The notes under the pieces: model-generated
Databases searched by the model: none
What the model was told of the DNA's origin: nothing
Seen by the model: only the letters and a program-made list of their open reading frames with translations
Made by a program: the position numbers and the translations under genes
In this document: in pieces, positions 10,603 to 20,674 of the stretch
Layout: each line of letters starts with the position of its first letter
Numbering within the stretch: position 1 is the first letter of the stretch
NCBI GenBank assembly: GCA_023231475.1
Contig: JALJEE010000591.1
Location: 1 to 20,993, forward strand
From: Seison nebaliae
Taxonomy: Eukaryota; Rotifera; Pararotatoria; Seisonacea; Seisonidae
Direction of reading: 5' to 3'
DNA length: 20,993 nucleotides

Positions 10603-13147
10603 TTATTTAAAATGAAGTTTCTTTACTTTTTCAATGAGTTCGGTTGAAATTGAATTGTCATCGATCTGTACCATAGATGACGATGGATTATCAGACTTGC
10701 CTTTCAACAGATATTTAATATGTGACAATTTGCGCATCATTTGATTTGTCGGTGATTTCAGTTCCTTTTCTCCTTCGTCCGAATAAATTCCGCAATCGAT
10801 CATCGTATGTTCCAGATAATCGATATCTGCAATTAACTGGTTAAAATCGAATCGATAATTATCTTTCTTAAATAGTTTGTTGATGAACTCTTCGAGAGAC
10901 TTGTAACAAATTGCATCCAATAAGAAGAGATAAGATACGTTAATTTCATTATATTGTTGTGCCAACCATCTCCAGTGAATGGAATGACAATTTAAGAAAA
11001 TTTTCCGAACTTTCTCCAAATCATAATTGAGAACTACTGTCTCAACTTGTTGTGGTAATGAAATGATATAATGACCAATCTAGATATAGAAGAAAATATT
11101 CTATTATATTAATCGACTAAATTAAAAAGAACTTTAGTTATCTGATCTGTTGGAGGAACTGTCATTTTGGAGGAAAGTGAACTAGCATCTTTTTCAGGTT
11201 CCTCCATCTGAAAACGATCCTCCAACCAATTATCGATTGAATGGAAAAGAATATCTACTGTATAACTTACACAATTCTCACAAATCGTTCGAAAAGTTTC
11301 CTCAATTATCCCGACAATCGTGCTGATATTAATGCCATTTGTATCTGATGGATCAACAAATAAATTGACCCAATTTCCTTCATTAGATTGTTTGGTTGAA
11401 TAAGATTCTTTCTCATGAATTAATTCACTAATACAATTCAGCAAATCAAATAATTTGAGTGATTCTAATAAATTTTTCATTCGATCATTTTTATTCAATT
11501 TCTTCGATTTCCTTCGAATATATTCATCCATTATCAATTCGATAGATGTTAAATATTTTACGAATAAATTATTCTTGACAAATATAATCAATCTCTTTTG
11601 AATAATTTCATTGTCATCAAATATTTTCGTTGTTCTCAGATTAATTTCCTTATACTTTTCCAAAGTCTTCTCCACATTATTCTGTAAATTGACTAATTTA
11701 ATTTGGGAGAGATCTTCTTTCGCTCCATCAATTATCGGCAATGGATCCACTTCCAAATATCGAAACATCAACTCATCATAAATCGATTTGTTATTCAACG
11801 TCAATTTTCCTTCGTTCGTCGTTACTAATCGAATTAATGGAAGATAAAAGATTTTTTGAAACTTATTCTCTTCGAAAACTTTCGGATGACTTTGGAGAAA
11901 ATTCAATAAGATTTCTGAATAAATTTCAATGCAATTCAATTTGTTTTCAATCGTTTCGGATGAGTCGGATAGAATATTTCTCATATTCGAAGAGATTCCA
12001 TTGATTGTGGATTGGATGAAATTGATGAATATTTCAATGATCAATTTATTTGAGATATCTTCATCCGAAATAATCTTTTTGAGGAATGTGAATTCATCTT
12101 TATACATTTTAGGTAACGAAGTATAATACATTTGAATTAATTTATCAAATTCCATATTCTTCCATTTCATAAATTCTTCCAATAATCGATTTCCAATTGA
12201 CTTACCTAAAACCTTTTCAAAGTTTTCATTTCTTCCCAAATTTGATAGAATTGTATGGAAATGTTGAGTTTCCATTAAATTTCTTGTTGATAGACAATCT
12301 TCAATATTCTTTTGAATTAACCGTTCAAAACGATCTTTTTCTCTTTCCAAATGATTCGTCTCTTCCGTAACATCATTTAATTCCGATAATATTTTCTATA
12401 ATTCCACAAATTCAATAAACATTTCTAAATGTACCAACGAGACTGTGTTTCATTCCAATTAATTGTTGGACGATATTTTCGATATCTTCCGTTAGAAATG
12501 CTTCTTGTAATTCTTCGTCAAGTAAATGCCAATTCTCTGCTTCCTATACATTCCATTAAAACATTTGAATGATAAAATTCGAGTATAACTTGTACAGTAT
12601 TCGATTTTTGAAGTAACATTTGTTTAGTGGCGTCTAAGTTGACGAGCATTCTCATTGTCGTCGATTGAGATGCCTTAATCTGCAATTGAAACAAATTGTG
12701 AATTTCATGTTTGAACAAAATGAAAACATTTCCAATATCATCATTCACATCATGAATGACATCACCTACTACATTATAATCTTTCTTCACTGTTTCCACA
12801 CCATTTTTTAATCTGAAGAAATTTGAAGAATACATTCTGAATTCTAATATATAACTCGCTGACAATTGTATCAACTTGTTTTATGGAATTATCAATCTTT
12901 TCATTTACATCTTGAATTTCCATTTCGAATTTACAAATTAATCCATTCATCAAATCCTTCAAATGAACATTAAATATTTGTGGATAAAGGAAAATTGAAA
13001 CGTCATCATAAGAATTCAGATTGTTATTATCTTTTAACAATCCATTATTGATCCAATCTGCCACATCAAAATTATCATCCGTACAACGCGAAAAATCCTG
13101 AAAAAAATCAAATAAGTCAATAATATAAATAGTTAAATAAGCACCAT
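10603..13147 (-). CDS. COG7: Conserved oligomeric Golgi complex subunit 7
   Basis: COG7 is a lobe-B subunit of the COG tether, which captures retrograde vesicles at the Golgi. Seven exons: 13147-13145 (only the ATG), 13097-12856, 12812-12773, 12679-12590, 12543-12439, 12395-11133 and 11079-10603. These give 739 residues; human COG7 has 770. Recognisable landmarks run the full length. The N-terminus MDFSRCT..NFDVADWIN matches human MDFSKFL..DFDVKEWIN. SELKNGVETVKKD, ASQSTTMRMLVNLD and EAENWHLLDEELQEAFLTED follow in the family order. Near the C-terminus IGHYIISLP and IADIDYLEHTM match the human IGQYIMSLP and ATDIDYLINVM. Introns are 43-93 nt. The donor at 12772 could instead be three bases away without changing the frame. 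It is divergent from TTC30 across 214 bp. Identification is from recalled family sequence and is strong. Confidence 0.93.
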
Positions 13148-13361
13148 TTTGTCAATCAATTGCCTAATAAAATTGATGAGCTTTTAAAACTCGGAAAATT
13201 TTAAAGAATGTTTCAGCTTCCTATTCAAGTGCGGATATCACGTTTTGAAGAAATAAAACAAAGAATATCACAATTTTTCTGATTGACGTCATTCGAAGCC
13301 GAATTGTCTCACAGTTGAAAATTTCAGTTTTAATTTCAAAGAAGTTTTGTTCGGTAACGTC
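13148..13361. promoter_or_regulatory. Shared divergent promoter of COG7 and TTC30
   Basis: Only 214 bases separate the two start codons, so both promoters and 5' UTRs must overlap or abut. No TATA box is evident in either direction, as is usual for housekeeping genes. A full palindrome TGACGTCA (13284-13291) matches the CRE/ATF consensus. GGTAAC at 13353-13358 could be half of an RFX X-box, the usual regulator of ciliary genes, but it lies almost at the TTC30 ATG and no good partner half-site is present. Confidence 0.6.
13284..13291. promoter_or_regulatory. CRE-type palindrome TGACGTCA
   Basis: A perfect 8-base CREB/ATF consensus site in the interval between COG7 and TTC30, 71 bases before the TTC30 ATG and about 137 bases before the COG7 ATG. 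Its position between divergent genes supports a regulatory role, but a single site can arise by chance. Confidence 0.4.
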
Positions 13362-15689
13362 ATGGAATATGATATTAAAGATGGGAATTATACTTCCACA
13401 ATTTACACATTAGTTCTTTCTATTATTAGATGAACGTAAAAATATTTTGTTCAGATTAAAAATAAGAAATTTGGTGACGCCATTCGTATCTTGAATATTC
13501 AATTGGAATATCAACCAAATGTTCGATTTTGTTTACAATTGTCAAGAAATAATAAATTTTCAAATTTCCAATAATAGAATAAAGCCGCACTCTCTCTTCT
13601 CGGTTATAGTTATTACCAACAAGAAGATTATGTGAATGCATCAGATTGTTATGAACAACTTCATCAATTATCACCTGACCAGCGAATATATAAATTGTAT
13701 TATAGCCAATGCTTATATAAGTGTGGTTTCTATGATGAGGCATATCGAATTGCTGCGACAATTGAAAATGACGATGAATTTCAGTTGTCGATAAGTAAAT
13801 TGCAATCAGCAATAAAGTATGCTCAAAATGACATTACTGCAGTTTATCGTCATTTGCAACAATTAAATCCGGATGATGATGATGTAAGTGTGGATTTAGG
13901 ATGTGTGTTATTCAAAGAAGAGAAATATGAGGAGGCGCTCGAGAAGTTTATCCATGCTTCAAAGATGTTAGGCTTTAAACCAGGTTCCATTAACAATCAA
14001 TTTTGAAAGTGACATTAGTATTAGCTCTTCTTTATAATATCAGTTTATGTTATTGCAAATTGGAGAATTATAAAGATGCACTCTCAAATCTGGGCGAATT
14101 GATAGCCCGTAGTACAACCGATCATCCCGAATTAAATGTCGGCATGATGACGGCTGGATTAGATGTGGCTTCCGTTGGCAATAGTTTAGCTCTACATGAA
14201 AGCGCTTTGGTGGAAGCGTTCAATTTGAAAGCATATATCGAATACAAACTGAAAAATTCAGACGGTTAGATAGAGTTCATTTAGAGAAATTGTGAAGTGA
14301 TTTCCAATTATATAGGTGCCAAAGAAGCATTGATGGATATGCCACCGAGACAAGAACATGAACTGGATCCAGTCACATTGCACAACATAGCCGTAACGTA
14401 TATAGATGAAGATGGACAGAGAGCTTTAGATAAATTACATTTCCTTTTAGAACAAGATTTCTTCCCCAAAGAAACATATGCCAATGTCGTTTTTCTTTAC
14501 TTAAAATATGAAGTTAATTATTATTCTTCAATTACCCATTTTCATCTTATTGTCAGATGTATGATGAAGCTGCGGATTTCTTAGCATCAACTGTAGATGT
14601 TTCTGCTAAATATTTAACTCCTAATCAACGACATTTTATTGATGCAGTAACGACTCGACAAATATCTTATCAAGATTCTTATAAGAAATTAGAACAAATG
14701 TTACTGTCGGAAGGAGAAACTTTGAGAAGGCTTTTAAATGAAGTTTATTCTTCTCCAACAATTATTTTACCTTGGTTTTTAGTTACAAGTAGCTCGAAAT
14801 AGTGGAAAAGTTGATATTGCTGACATAGCCAACAAGAAGTATATGGAGTCCTGTTCAAGATATCTCCCAATTCTCATGGCACAAGGGAAAATTTATTGGG
14901 ATCGTAAAAATTATACAGCAGTAGAGAAGATATTTAGAAGATCAATGGAACTATGTCATGAGAACGAAGTATGGAGACAAAATGTTGCTCATGTTATTTT
15001 CGTACAAGAAGATCGATATATGGAAGCTATTTCTTTCTATGAACCAATTGCAAAAACACATGAAGGAGATCTTTTAGAACTTCCTGCTATTCTATTGACA
15101 AATTTGTGCATATGTTACATATTAATAGGACAGAACCAAGCAGCTGAAGATCTCCTAAAACTTGTTGAGGAACAAGAGGATGTTATTTTCAATAACAATC
15201 CAAATAAAAAATTATTTCATTTCTGTATAATGAATTTAGGAATAGGGTTCTACTTTTTTAACTTATCTTGTTTAACATATCATAAATATTAGAACATTGT
15301 ATTGTTCAAGAGGGAATTATGAATTTGGAATATCACGAGTGATCAAGAGTCTCCAACCATTTGATAAGAAACTGGGTTATGACACTTGGTTCTATGCAAA
15401 AAAATGTTTCCTCGCTCTTTTCTTGGCAATGTCACTCCATGTTGTTACTGTTCGTGATACAATTCTTAGTGACATAATGAACTTCTTGATGAATTGTGAA
15501 GGTTTTTATCCATACTAATTGTTTTTGTCTTGAAACTTCGATTTTTTTTCAGAATACGGAAGAGGTGTCGTTGCTTTCTTACCGAACATGTTAAAAGACG
15601 GTCAAACTAGACACCGTGGACAAAATAATGTAAGCTATGAATCTAGATGTTTACAACAATGTTTATGTGTACTAATAAGACAAGCATAA
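13362..15689 (+). CDS. TTC30: Tetratricopeptide repeat protein 30 (IFT70), IFT-B subunit
   Basis: TTC30/IFT70 is a TPR superhelix in the intraflagellar transport B complex, needed for building cilia and for tubulin polyglutamylation. Nine exons: 13362-13412, 13455-13520, 13578-13983, 14025-14264, 14316-14512, 14557-14742, 14783-15246, 15293-15501 and 15553-15689. They sum to 1956 nt, 651 residues (human about 665). Conserved landmarks follow the family order: DGNYTSTIYTLIKN, ALSLLGYSYY, SAIKYAQND, HPELNVGMMTAGLDVASVGN, ALVEAFNLKAYIEY, MDMPPR.HELDPVTLHN, RYLPILMAQGKIYW, VWRQNVAHVIF, FYEPI, LYCSRGNYEFGISRVIKSL and DTWFYAKKCFLAL. All eight introns are 40-57 nt and begin GTT. Splicing at the chosen sites restores the family spacing exactly in several places. 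The last 12 or so residues do not match the usual IYEIIGWNK ending. Confidence 0.95.
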
Positions 15690-15710
15690 AGAAATCGCCA
15701 ATTAATATAT

Positions 15711-15716
15711 AATAAA
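15711..15716 (+). terminator. Poly(A) signal of TTC30
   Basis: AATAAA 22 bases after the TTC30 stop codon, at a normal distance for 3' end formation. Confidence 0.6.
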
Positions 15717-15839
15717 AATTTGGAATTCTCTTGTTACAAATAAAGTAGAAATTTTAAATTATATTTTAGCTTCTACTCCATCCATCATAAATGTAAATTT
15801 TTCCATTTAAATTGAAGATGAAATTTTTCTTCATCTTCT

Positions 15840-16070
15840 GTTGTGGATTTCATGGGCTGCAAGCGTCCTTTGGTATCTCTAGTAAGTTTATGGACTCCTT
15901 GGATAAGGCAATGTCTTAAAGGCATATACTCGGTGCATTTGGATATTACTGGGCCGTCCTAGACCGTTTTGAATGGCCTTCATGTTCTCCATTGTAGAAC
16001 TAACACCTTTTCCGGTGATTCTGCTTGGACGATATCTCTCGCTGTCGGAAAACATATTGAGTTCTCCGTT
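15840..16070. other. GC-richer island, possible decayed transposon or unidentified exon
   Basis: This stretch is visibly richer in G and C than its surroundings. On the minus strand it gives an open frame from an ATG at about 16054 encoding FSDSERYRPSR and then MENMKAIQNGLGRPSN, ending after about 55 codons. On the plus strand another frame is open apart from a single TAG. Neither matches a family I can name. The composition suggests decayed mobile-element coding sequence or an isolated exon. It does not resemble spliceosomal, SRP, RNase P or ribosomal RNA. Confidence 0.35.
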
Positions 16071-16401
16071 TCAATCAATTCAAAATCTAACTTTATTAAT
16101 TAATTGAAATAAATAATTGACACAACAATGATATATGTAAAGGATATTCTATTGTAGGTCATAAGCGGTTATAAAACCTCCTAATCTAAACTAATTTTTT
16201 GAAGTCCCAAAACATTCTTCCAAATTCGACCATACTTTAATTTTAATTGGTTATTTATCGGTTTTTTGAAATTTTTACAATTTGATCGAATTGGGGATTT
16301 TATGCTTCGAAGAAATTCGAATTTTAGAAAAGGAGAACTAATGTGAAACACCGATACCGATAATTTCTCCATTCCAGCATGAAAATTCCATACATTATGG
16401 A

Positions 16402-16439
16402 TTCTCATATTGGACTGTCCTTCTCATACAGGACTGTCC
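16402..16439. repeat. Tandem duplication of a 19-bp unit
   Basis: Two adjacent copies of TTCTCATAyxGGACTGTCC (16402-16420 and 16421-16439) differing at two positions. The second is followed by GGAATGAGAA, which is partly complementary to the start of the unit and creates a small dyad. Related GGACAGT-containing sequences occur on the plus strand near 18703 and 18776. Confidence 0.6.
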
Positions 16440-18906
16440 GGAATGAGAAAAATTTGACTCGAAAAATATTAGGAGACAATATTATCCTATTACATGTTCT
16501 TTATTTACTTCGCGAGGATTTTTTGTTACAAAGAAAGTTATCAACGAATCCTCCAATTGCTGCCTATTATTAACTGGTAAACGATTTTCAGAAATGCAGA
16601 AAATTATGCATTTTCATCTTGGCTCAAAAAACGAAATTGGTTCCTTTAAACTTATGTTTGCAGGTTTTATGCAGTTTCGTTCTTCCATTATACTCGCAAA
16701 TCATTGTCAATAAAAACTATCTGTTCATGCATACAACGGTTCTTCTTGTGGATTGATCCTGTAATGTATATAATCATTCTTCGGATTGATAGTTTGTGGT
16801 TTTGATAGATGCAATCGCTCTTTGCTGTTTGATATGAACCATAGATCTAAAAAATTTTTTTCTTTCCTATAAAATAAATCATTTGATTGATGAAGGTGAT
16901 CAGACAATTAAATGTTACAATGAGCTTAATGAAGATAATAATTTTGAAGAATAAGATCAAACTATTGTCAGAAGAATTTTGGGAGTATATCGTATCTTAT
17001 TTTCCAATTTACGCAGATAACGGAAGAATAATTTAATCACGGCATTTGGCCAATTAATATAATTGGAAATATACAAAACGGTAGAAGAAGAACTAATTTT
17101 ATATTATAAAATTTAAAATCTTTTCTTCAATTATAATTTCTCAAACCTTTATCTCAAACACTCAAAGTTAAAACTTAATTTAAATTGTTTTAATATTGAA
17201 TTAAAGTCAACAGCAATCTTGATTTAGATTCAACTAGTATTATTCAAATTATAAAGATAAATTAATATTGATAAACATTGTTCTCATTCAATACATCAAG
17301 TCATTTGTTTTTCAGTTTTATGCATTTATTAACATATAAATCATTTTCAGTTACCTCATTCCGTTTTACTCAACTGCCCTACAAATTTGATGAAATAGAA
17401 TTTTTGATATCACTAAAGTAAGTTCAATCAGTATTCGTGTTCCGGATTATATCACAGCACATTTTCGTCAATGATGATTCCTCCATTAACTTGGTTACAA
17501 TTCTTAGTTATAATTCCAAATGTAATTGTTTCACGTTAATGTAAGAAATACCTATATGTTGGTTATATGATGTGGATAGACTCATGTATATGATAGACTA
17601 TGGACTCCATATCAGATAATCAAACTGTCCATAATGTGGAGAAAGGTGAGAAACGAGGAAGTAGTCAACGACATTTCAGACACGAAAACTTTGACAATAA
17701 CATGCATTGATGGTTCAAAATAATATAAAAAAGTTTATAAAAAAATAAATTTCTTTTACTTCGTTTAAATTTCACTATTCGTCTGTGATTATCCCGCACG
17801 TAAGACTGATTTTATGAAACATTTTGTATAATTATTGCAGGTAGAAGAAGAATGAGTGGACAGAAGATGTAACTTTTATATAGATTGATGTGTCTCCTCA
17901 ATGTGTTATGATATTGGATATAATTTAATAAGATAGATAAATACAAAAGTCCCGAATATATTTCATCATGTTTTAGAATTATTCTACATAAAATTAATCG
18001 GATTTCCATATGCATGGTAGTTATATTAGAAAAACCTTTTCATCCACAAAAAAAACCAAGGGTTAAAATATCATTTTCTTATTATAATTAACTTCATTTT
18101 TTAACGAACATTTTATATTCATCAGATCGTTAATAAGAAAAGTAATTTATATAATGACAATAATGCATAATATAAATGTACAAATTGTTGTACAGAAGTA
18201 TTCAGAACAGTAAGAATGGTGTGATTGATTAAATTCGGAATTGATTTATTAACATCTATCAATCCTTAAACAAATAATTGTAAAAATGGTAAGGAGTTAT
18301 GAATTGGATGATCATCCAAACTATTAAACAAGAATCGTTTCGACAAAATAGTAGAATTTTTCCTGGTAAATTCTAATTTAACTTACAATAAAAATGAGAG
18401 AAGGTAATTTGGTGGACGAATCATTTAGGTGATGCGATTATTTGATAGACCGACCGTTTGGTTGACTAAGAATAAAGTTATGTTATTTTAATGTTATTTA
18501 TTATTGAATGTTGTTTGGTTCTTTTTTATTATTTTGTTATTTATTTTTTATGATAAAGAATAATCAAGAATATTCAAGAATGATACTTAAATATTTTTAA
18601 ATAATTTAAATCTGTTGTAATTAAGTAATTAAATTAAAGAAAGTACACAACACAATATTTCGTAGTTTTAATCGTTTTCAACCATCTTATTTCGATTGGG
18701 GGACAGTTCTACTCCCTTACAAGAAGAGGAAAAACGGATAAATTTTTGACAAACGATCCTTTTTCAAAAAATTCGGACAGTTCCACTCCTCGACCCAACA
18801 CGTCGTTTGGAGTCGATCCTTCTCAACTTGAAATATTTTATTGAAAATAACTTTAAATTTTATCCAAACTGTGTATAATTTTCGACATTAATCTAATATT
18901 ATAGTA

Positions 18907-19150
18907 AGAAGTTATACATGTTTAAGGTCTATTTTTTAAGGGCTACAAGATGGTTTGATTTGTTTTGCATTTAAATTCATATTTTTTCTGATAATTCAGT
19001 ACAATTTAGAAAAAATAGAATCATATTTAAGAAAAGTAATTTTTTTTTATAAAATTACTGAATTATCAGAAAAAATATGAATTTAAATGCAAAACAAATC
19101 AAACCATCTTGTAGCCCTTAAAAAATAGACCTTAAACATGTATAACTTCT
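18907..19150. repeat. Perfect 95-bp inverted repeat with a 54-bp loop
   Basis: The left arm (18907-19001) and right arm (19056-19150) are exact reverse complements over all 95 bases. The central spacer (19002-19055) is A/T-rich and carries no ORF. The arms start AGAAGTTATACATG at the left and end CATGTATAACTTCT at the right. There is no obvious target-site duplication. The right end runs into a second small palindrome, CTACGAA-C-TTCGTAG (19149-19163). Perfect identity implies recent origin or active homogenisation. Possible identities are a MITE or foldback element, a hairpin RNA source of small RNAs, or an assembly artefact. Confidence 0.95.
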
Positions 19151-19532
19151 ACGAACTTCGTAGTTGATAATGTTAAATGATAAGTTGATTATTAAGGAGC
19201 AGATTATGCGAATAAGTATTACTTGCTTCACGATGAATTAAAAATTTTTTTAGAAATCTGGTTAATAAAATTTTAAAAAAATTAAAGAATATCAAATTTT
19301 TTCAGGGATATTTACGGTTTATGTGAACTTAAAATGAATGAAAAATTAATAGTGTGAACTGAAGATGGAAATGATTGAAATACTTTAAAAGCGATTTCTA
19401 ATCTTATACAAATAACTGAAGAAGTTTTTAAATTAAATTTTCTATATAATTTACTTGAACATTTTTTAGGAATTTCATAAAGATCATAAAAAATTTTTAT
19501 AAGAAAATTTTTAATTATAATGAAAAGTTTAA

Positions 19533-19922
19533 TTAAATCAAAATAGACTTATTCTTGAATATTGTTTCATCCGTCTTATGTCGTTGCACAATTGGGCCAA
19601 TGTTTTCTGTAGTTTTCGTTCCCATTGGTAATCGCTTGTGCAATAAGGATATTTCTACAACCTTAATGAAAGAATATATAGGAAGAAGAAGAAAAAGACC
19701 AACTTTTAATTTTATTTAAGATGTTTATGTTAATAGGTGTAAACGCACTCTTTTGGATGGTTGATCCTGTTGGTATATATAATTCCGATATTCTGTTCTT
19801 ACCAGCGATAAATTCCAAACACCGTCCGGCGTCTAATAAATAATCTACAGTGTAGATTATAGCAGTGTAATAGTACAGATTCTACACCATTCAATTTATC
19901 GTGGATCTAAGGATGTGTCACA
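19533..19922 (-). CDS. Candidate downstream exons of an unknown minus-strand gene
   Basis: One consistent reading is an exon at 19881-19704, beginning NLYYYTAIIYTVDYLLDAG and including RISELYIPTGSTIQ. It is followed by a 49-nt intron (19703-19655, GTTGGT...TGTAG, phase 1) and a last exon (19654-19533) encoding LLHKRLPMGTKTTENIGPI and ending in TAA at 19535-19533. Upstream, an exon ending near 19922 could join through GTGACA...TGTAG (19921-19882). A second donor, GTTTATTTAATT, also works in another frame. An overlapping frame (HDKLNGVESVLLHCYN) is open over the same bases, so the true reading is not settled. These may be later exons of the gene that starts at 20540, but the junction could not be fixed. 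No family was recognised. Confidence 0.35.
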
Positions 19923-20096
19923 TAATTAAATAAACATCGATAAACATTCTTAACTTCAATTTCTTCGTCTGATAGCATAGGCTCTCCAATTGCTTTTTCA
20001 ATTTTTTAGAGAATTCTTTAAGCTAAAAGGAGAGTATAAAAAGTAACATAGAACTTAAAACTAAAATCTTTAGATCAAAAATATGTTCAATATGCT

Positions 20097-20540
20097 CTAA
20101 AAATAATATGGTGGCATATCATAATCAGAATGCGACTGTTTACAACTTGTATTAGGGAACATAATAGATTCAAAGAAGCCTTTAAATTCTTCGATATCGA
20201 TTTGGGATGATTTAACAGAATTAACAGAACCTTTCCTCATTAATGATTCATCATCTTTATTATTCTCCATCACATTAATATTGAAGATATAAAGAGACAA
20301 AAGATGAATGGCATTGTCATTCAAATCAGGCACCGTCTCTTTTAAAGTCATCTTCTTCAGAAACTCTTCAACATTTTCAGTTTGTTGATGGAATTGTTGA
20401 AGGAAAATTTCATCATCTTCCGCTCCAATGGAAACAAGAAAGTAAATGCGAAAATTTGTAAAATTTATTAGTTTCTCCTCCATCGATTGTTGACGATCGT
20501 CAGATAAGCGAAGGCTGATGGCGAAATGATTTTCTTCCAT
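20097..20540 (-). CDS. Unknown protein, first exon or complete small gene
   Basis: An open frame of 147 codons from ATG 20540-20538 begins MEENHFAISLRLSDDRQQS and ends MPPYYF before TAG. The upstream frame reaches a TGA about 27 bases before the ATG, so this start is natural. It has no signal peptide or membrane segment. Its content is acidic and helical (DDEIFLQQFHQQTENVEEF, NAIHLLSLYIFNINV), followed by a Ser/Asn/Lys-rich segment. Balanced amino-acid use argues for real coding sequence. Two GTT-type donors in phase 0 (within the part encoding GSVNSVKSS) could splice to a strong pyrimidine-rich acceptor (TCCTTTTAG, near 20023) leading to downstream exons, so the C-terminal third may be intronic. 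I do not recognise the family. Confidence 0.55.
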   Translation of the reverse strand: MEENHFAISLRLSDDRQQSMEEKLINFTNFRIYFLVSIGAEDDEIFLQQFHQQTENVEEFLKKMTLKETVPDLNDNAIHLLSLYIFNINVMENNKDDESLMRKGSVNSVKSSQIDIEEFKGFFESIMFPNTSCKQSHSDYDMPPYYF

Positions 20541-20674
20541 TTCATCTTCGTATCGGAAATGAATATTTCAAATACGAACCACTAACGGATTTGATACGGA
20601 ATATAAAATGGCATAAAATGTCCATGACATCTGTTTATTCGCCAACAACTTTTGGAGAGAATCCCAAGAATGGT

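Larger units (their letters stand above)
15717..19532. other. Long gene-poor region
   Basis: About 3.8 kb of mostly very AT-rich sequence. Short open frames of 60-75 codons on both strands lack splice-compatible extensions, conserved motifs or compositional support. The listed items inside it are a GC-richer island (15840-16070), a 19-bp tandem duplication (16402-16439) and a perfect inverted repeat (18907-19150). A short stretch at 17351-17419 is flanked by good-looking splice signals (TTTTCAG and GTAAGT) but has no coding partners. Confidence 0.5.

Noticed and set aside
13353-13358. RFX X-box for TTC30
   Set aside because: Only a single half-site GGTAAC is present, four bases before the ATG, and the upstream partner half-site does not fit the consensus.
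13456-13812. 118-codon minus-strand ORF opposite TTC30
   Set aside because: It is antisense to well-supported TTC30 exons 2 and 3 and spans an intron of that gene; not a gene of its own.
15840-16070. Structured non-coding RNA (U snRNA, SRP RNA, RNase P RNA or rRNA)
   Set aside because: The GC-richer composition prompted a check, but none of the hallmark conserved boxes of these RNAs was seen.
16379-16573. 64-codon plus-strand ORF
   Set aside because: It overlaps the 19-bp tandem duplication, has no recognisable motif or splice-compatible neighbours, and is of a length expected by chance here.
16725-16907. 60-codon minus-strand ORF, with a weak DNA resemblance to 19750-19790
   Set aside because: The resemblance (around AGGATCAA) falls in different reading frames and is too short to show a shared origin.
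17351-17419. Exon-like stretch between TTTTCAG and GTAAGT
   Set aside because: The encoded peptide is about 23 residues, has no coding partners on either side, and uses a donor type not seen in the confirmed introns of this window.
17812-18015. 67-codon minus-strand ORF with hydrophobic stretches
   Set aside because: AT-rich sequence alone gives Ile/Leu/Tyr-rich frames of this length; no start context or homology.
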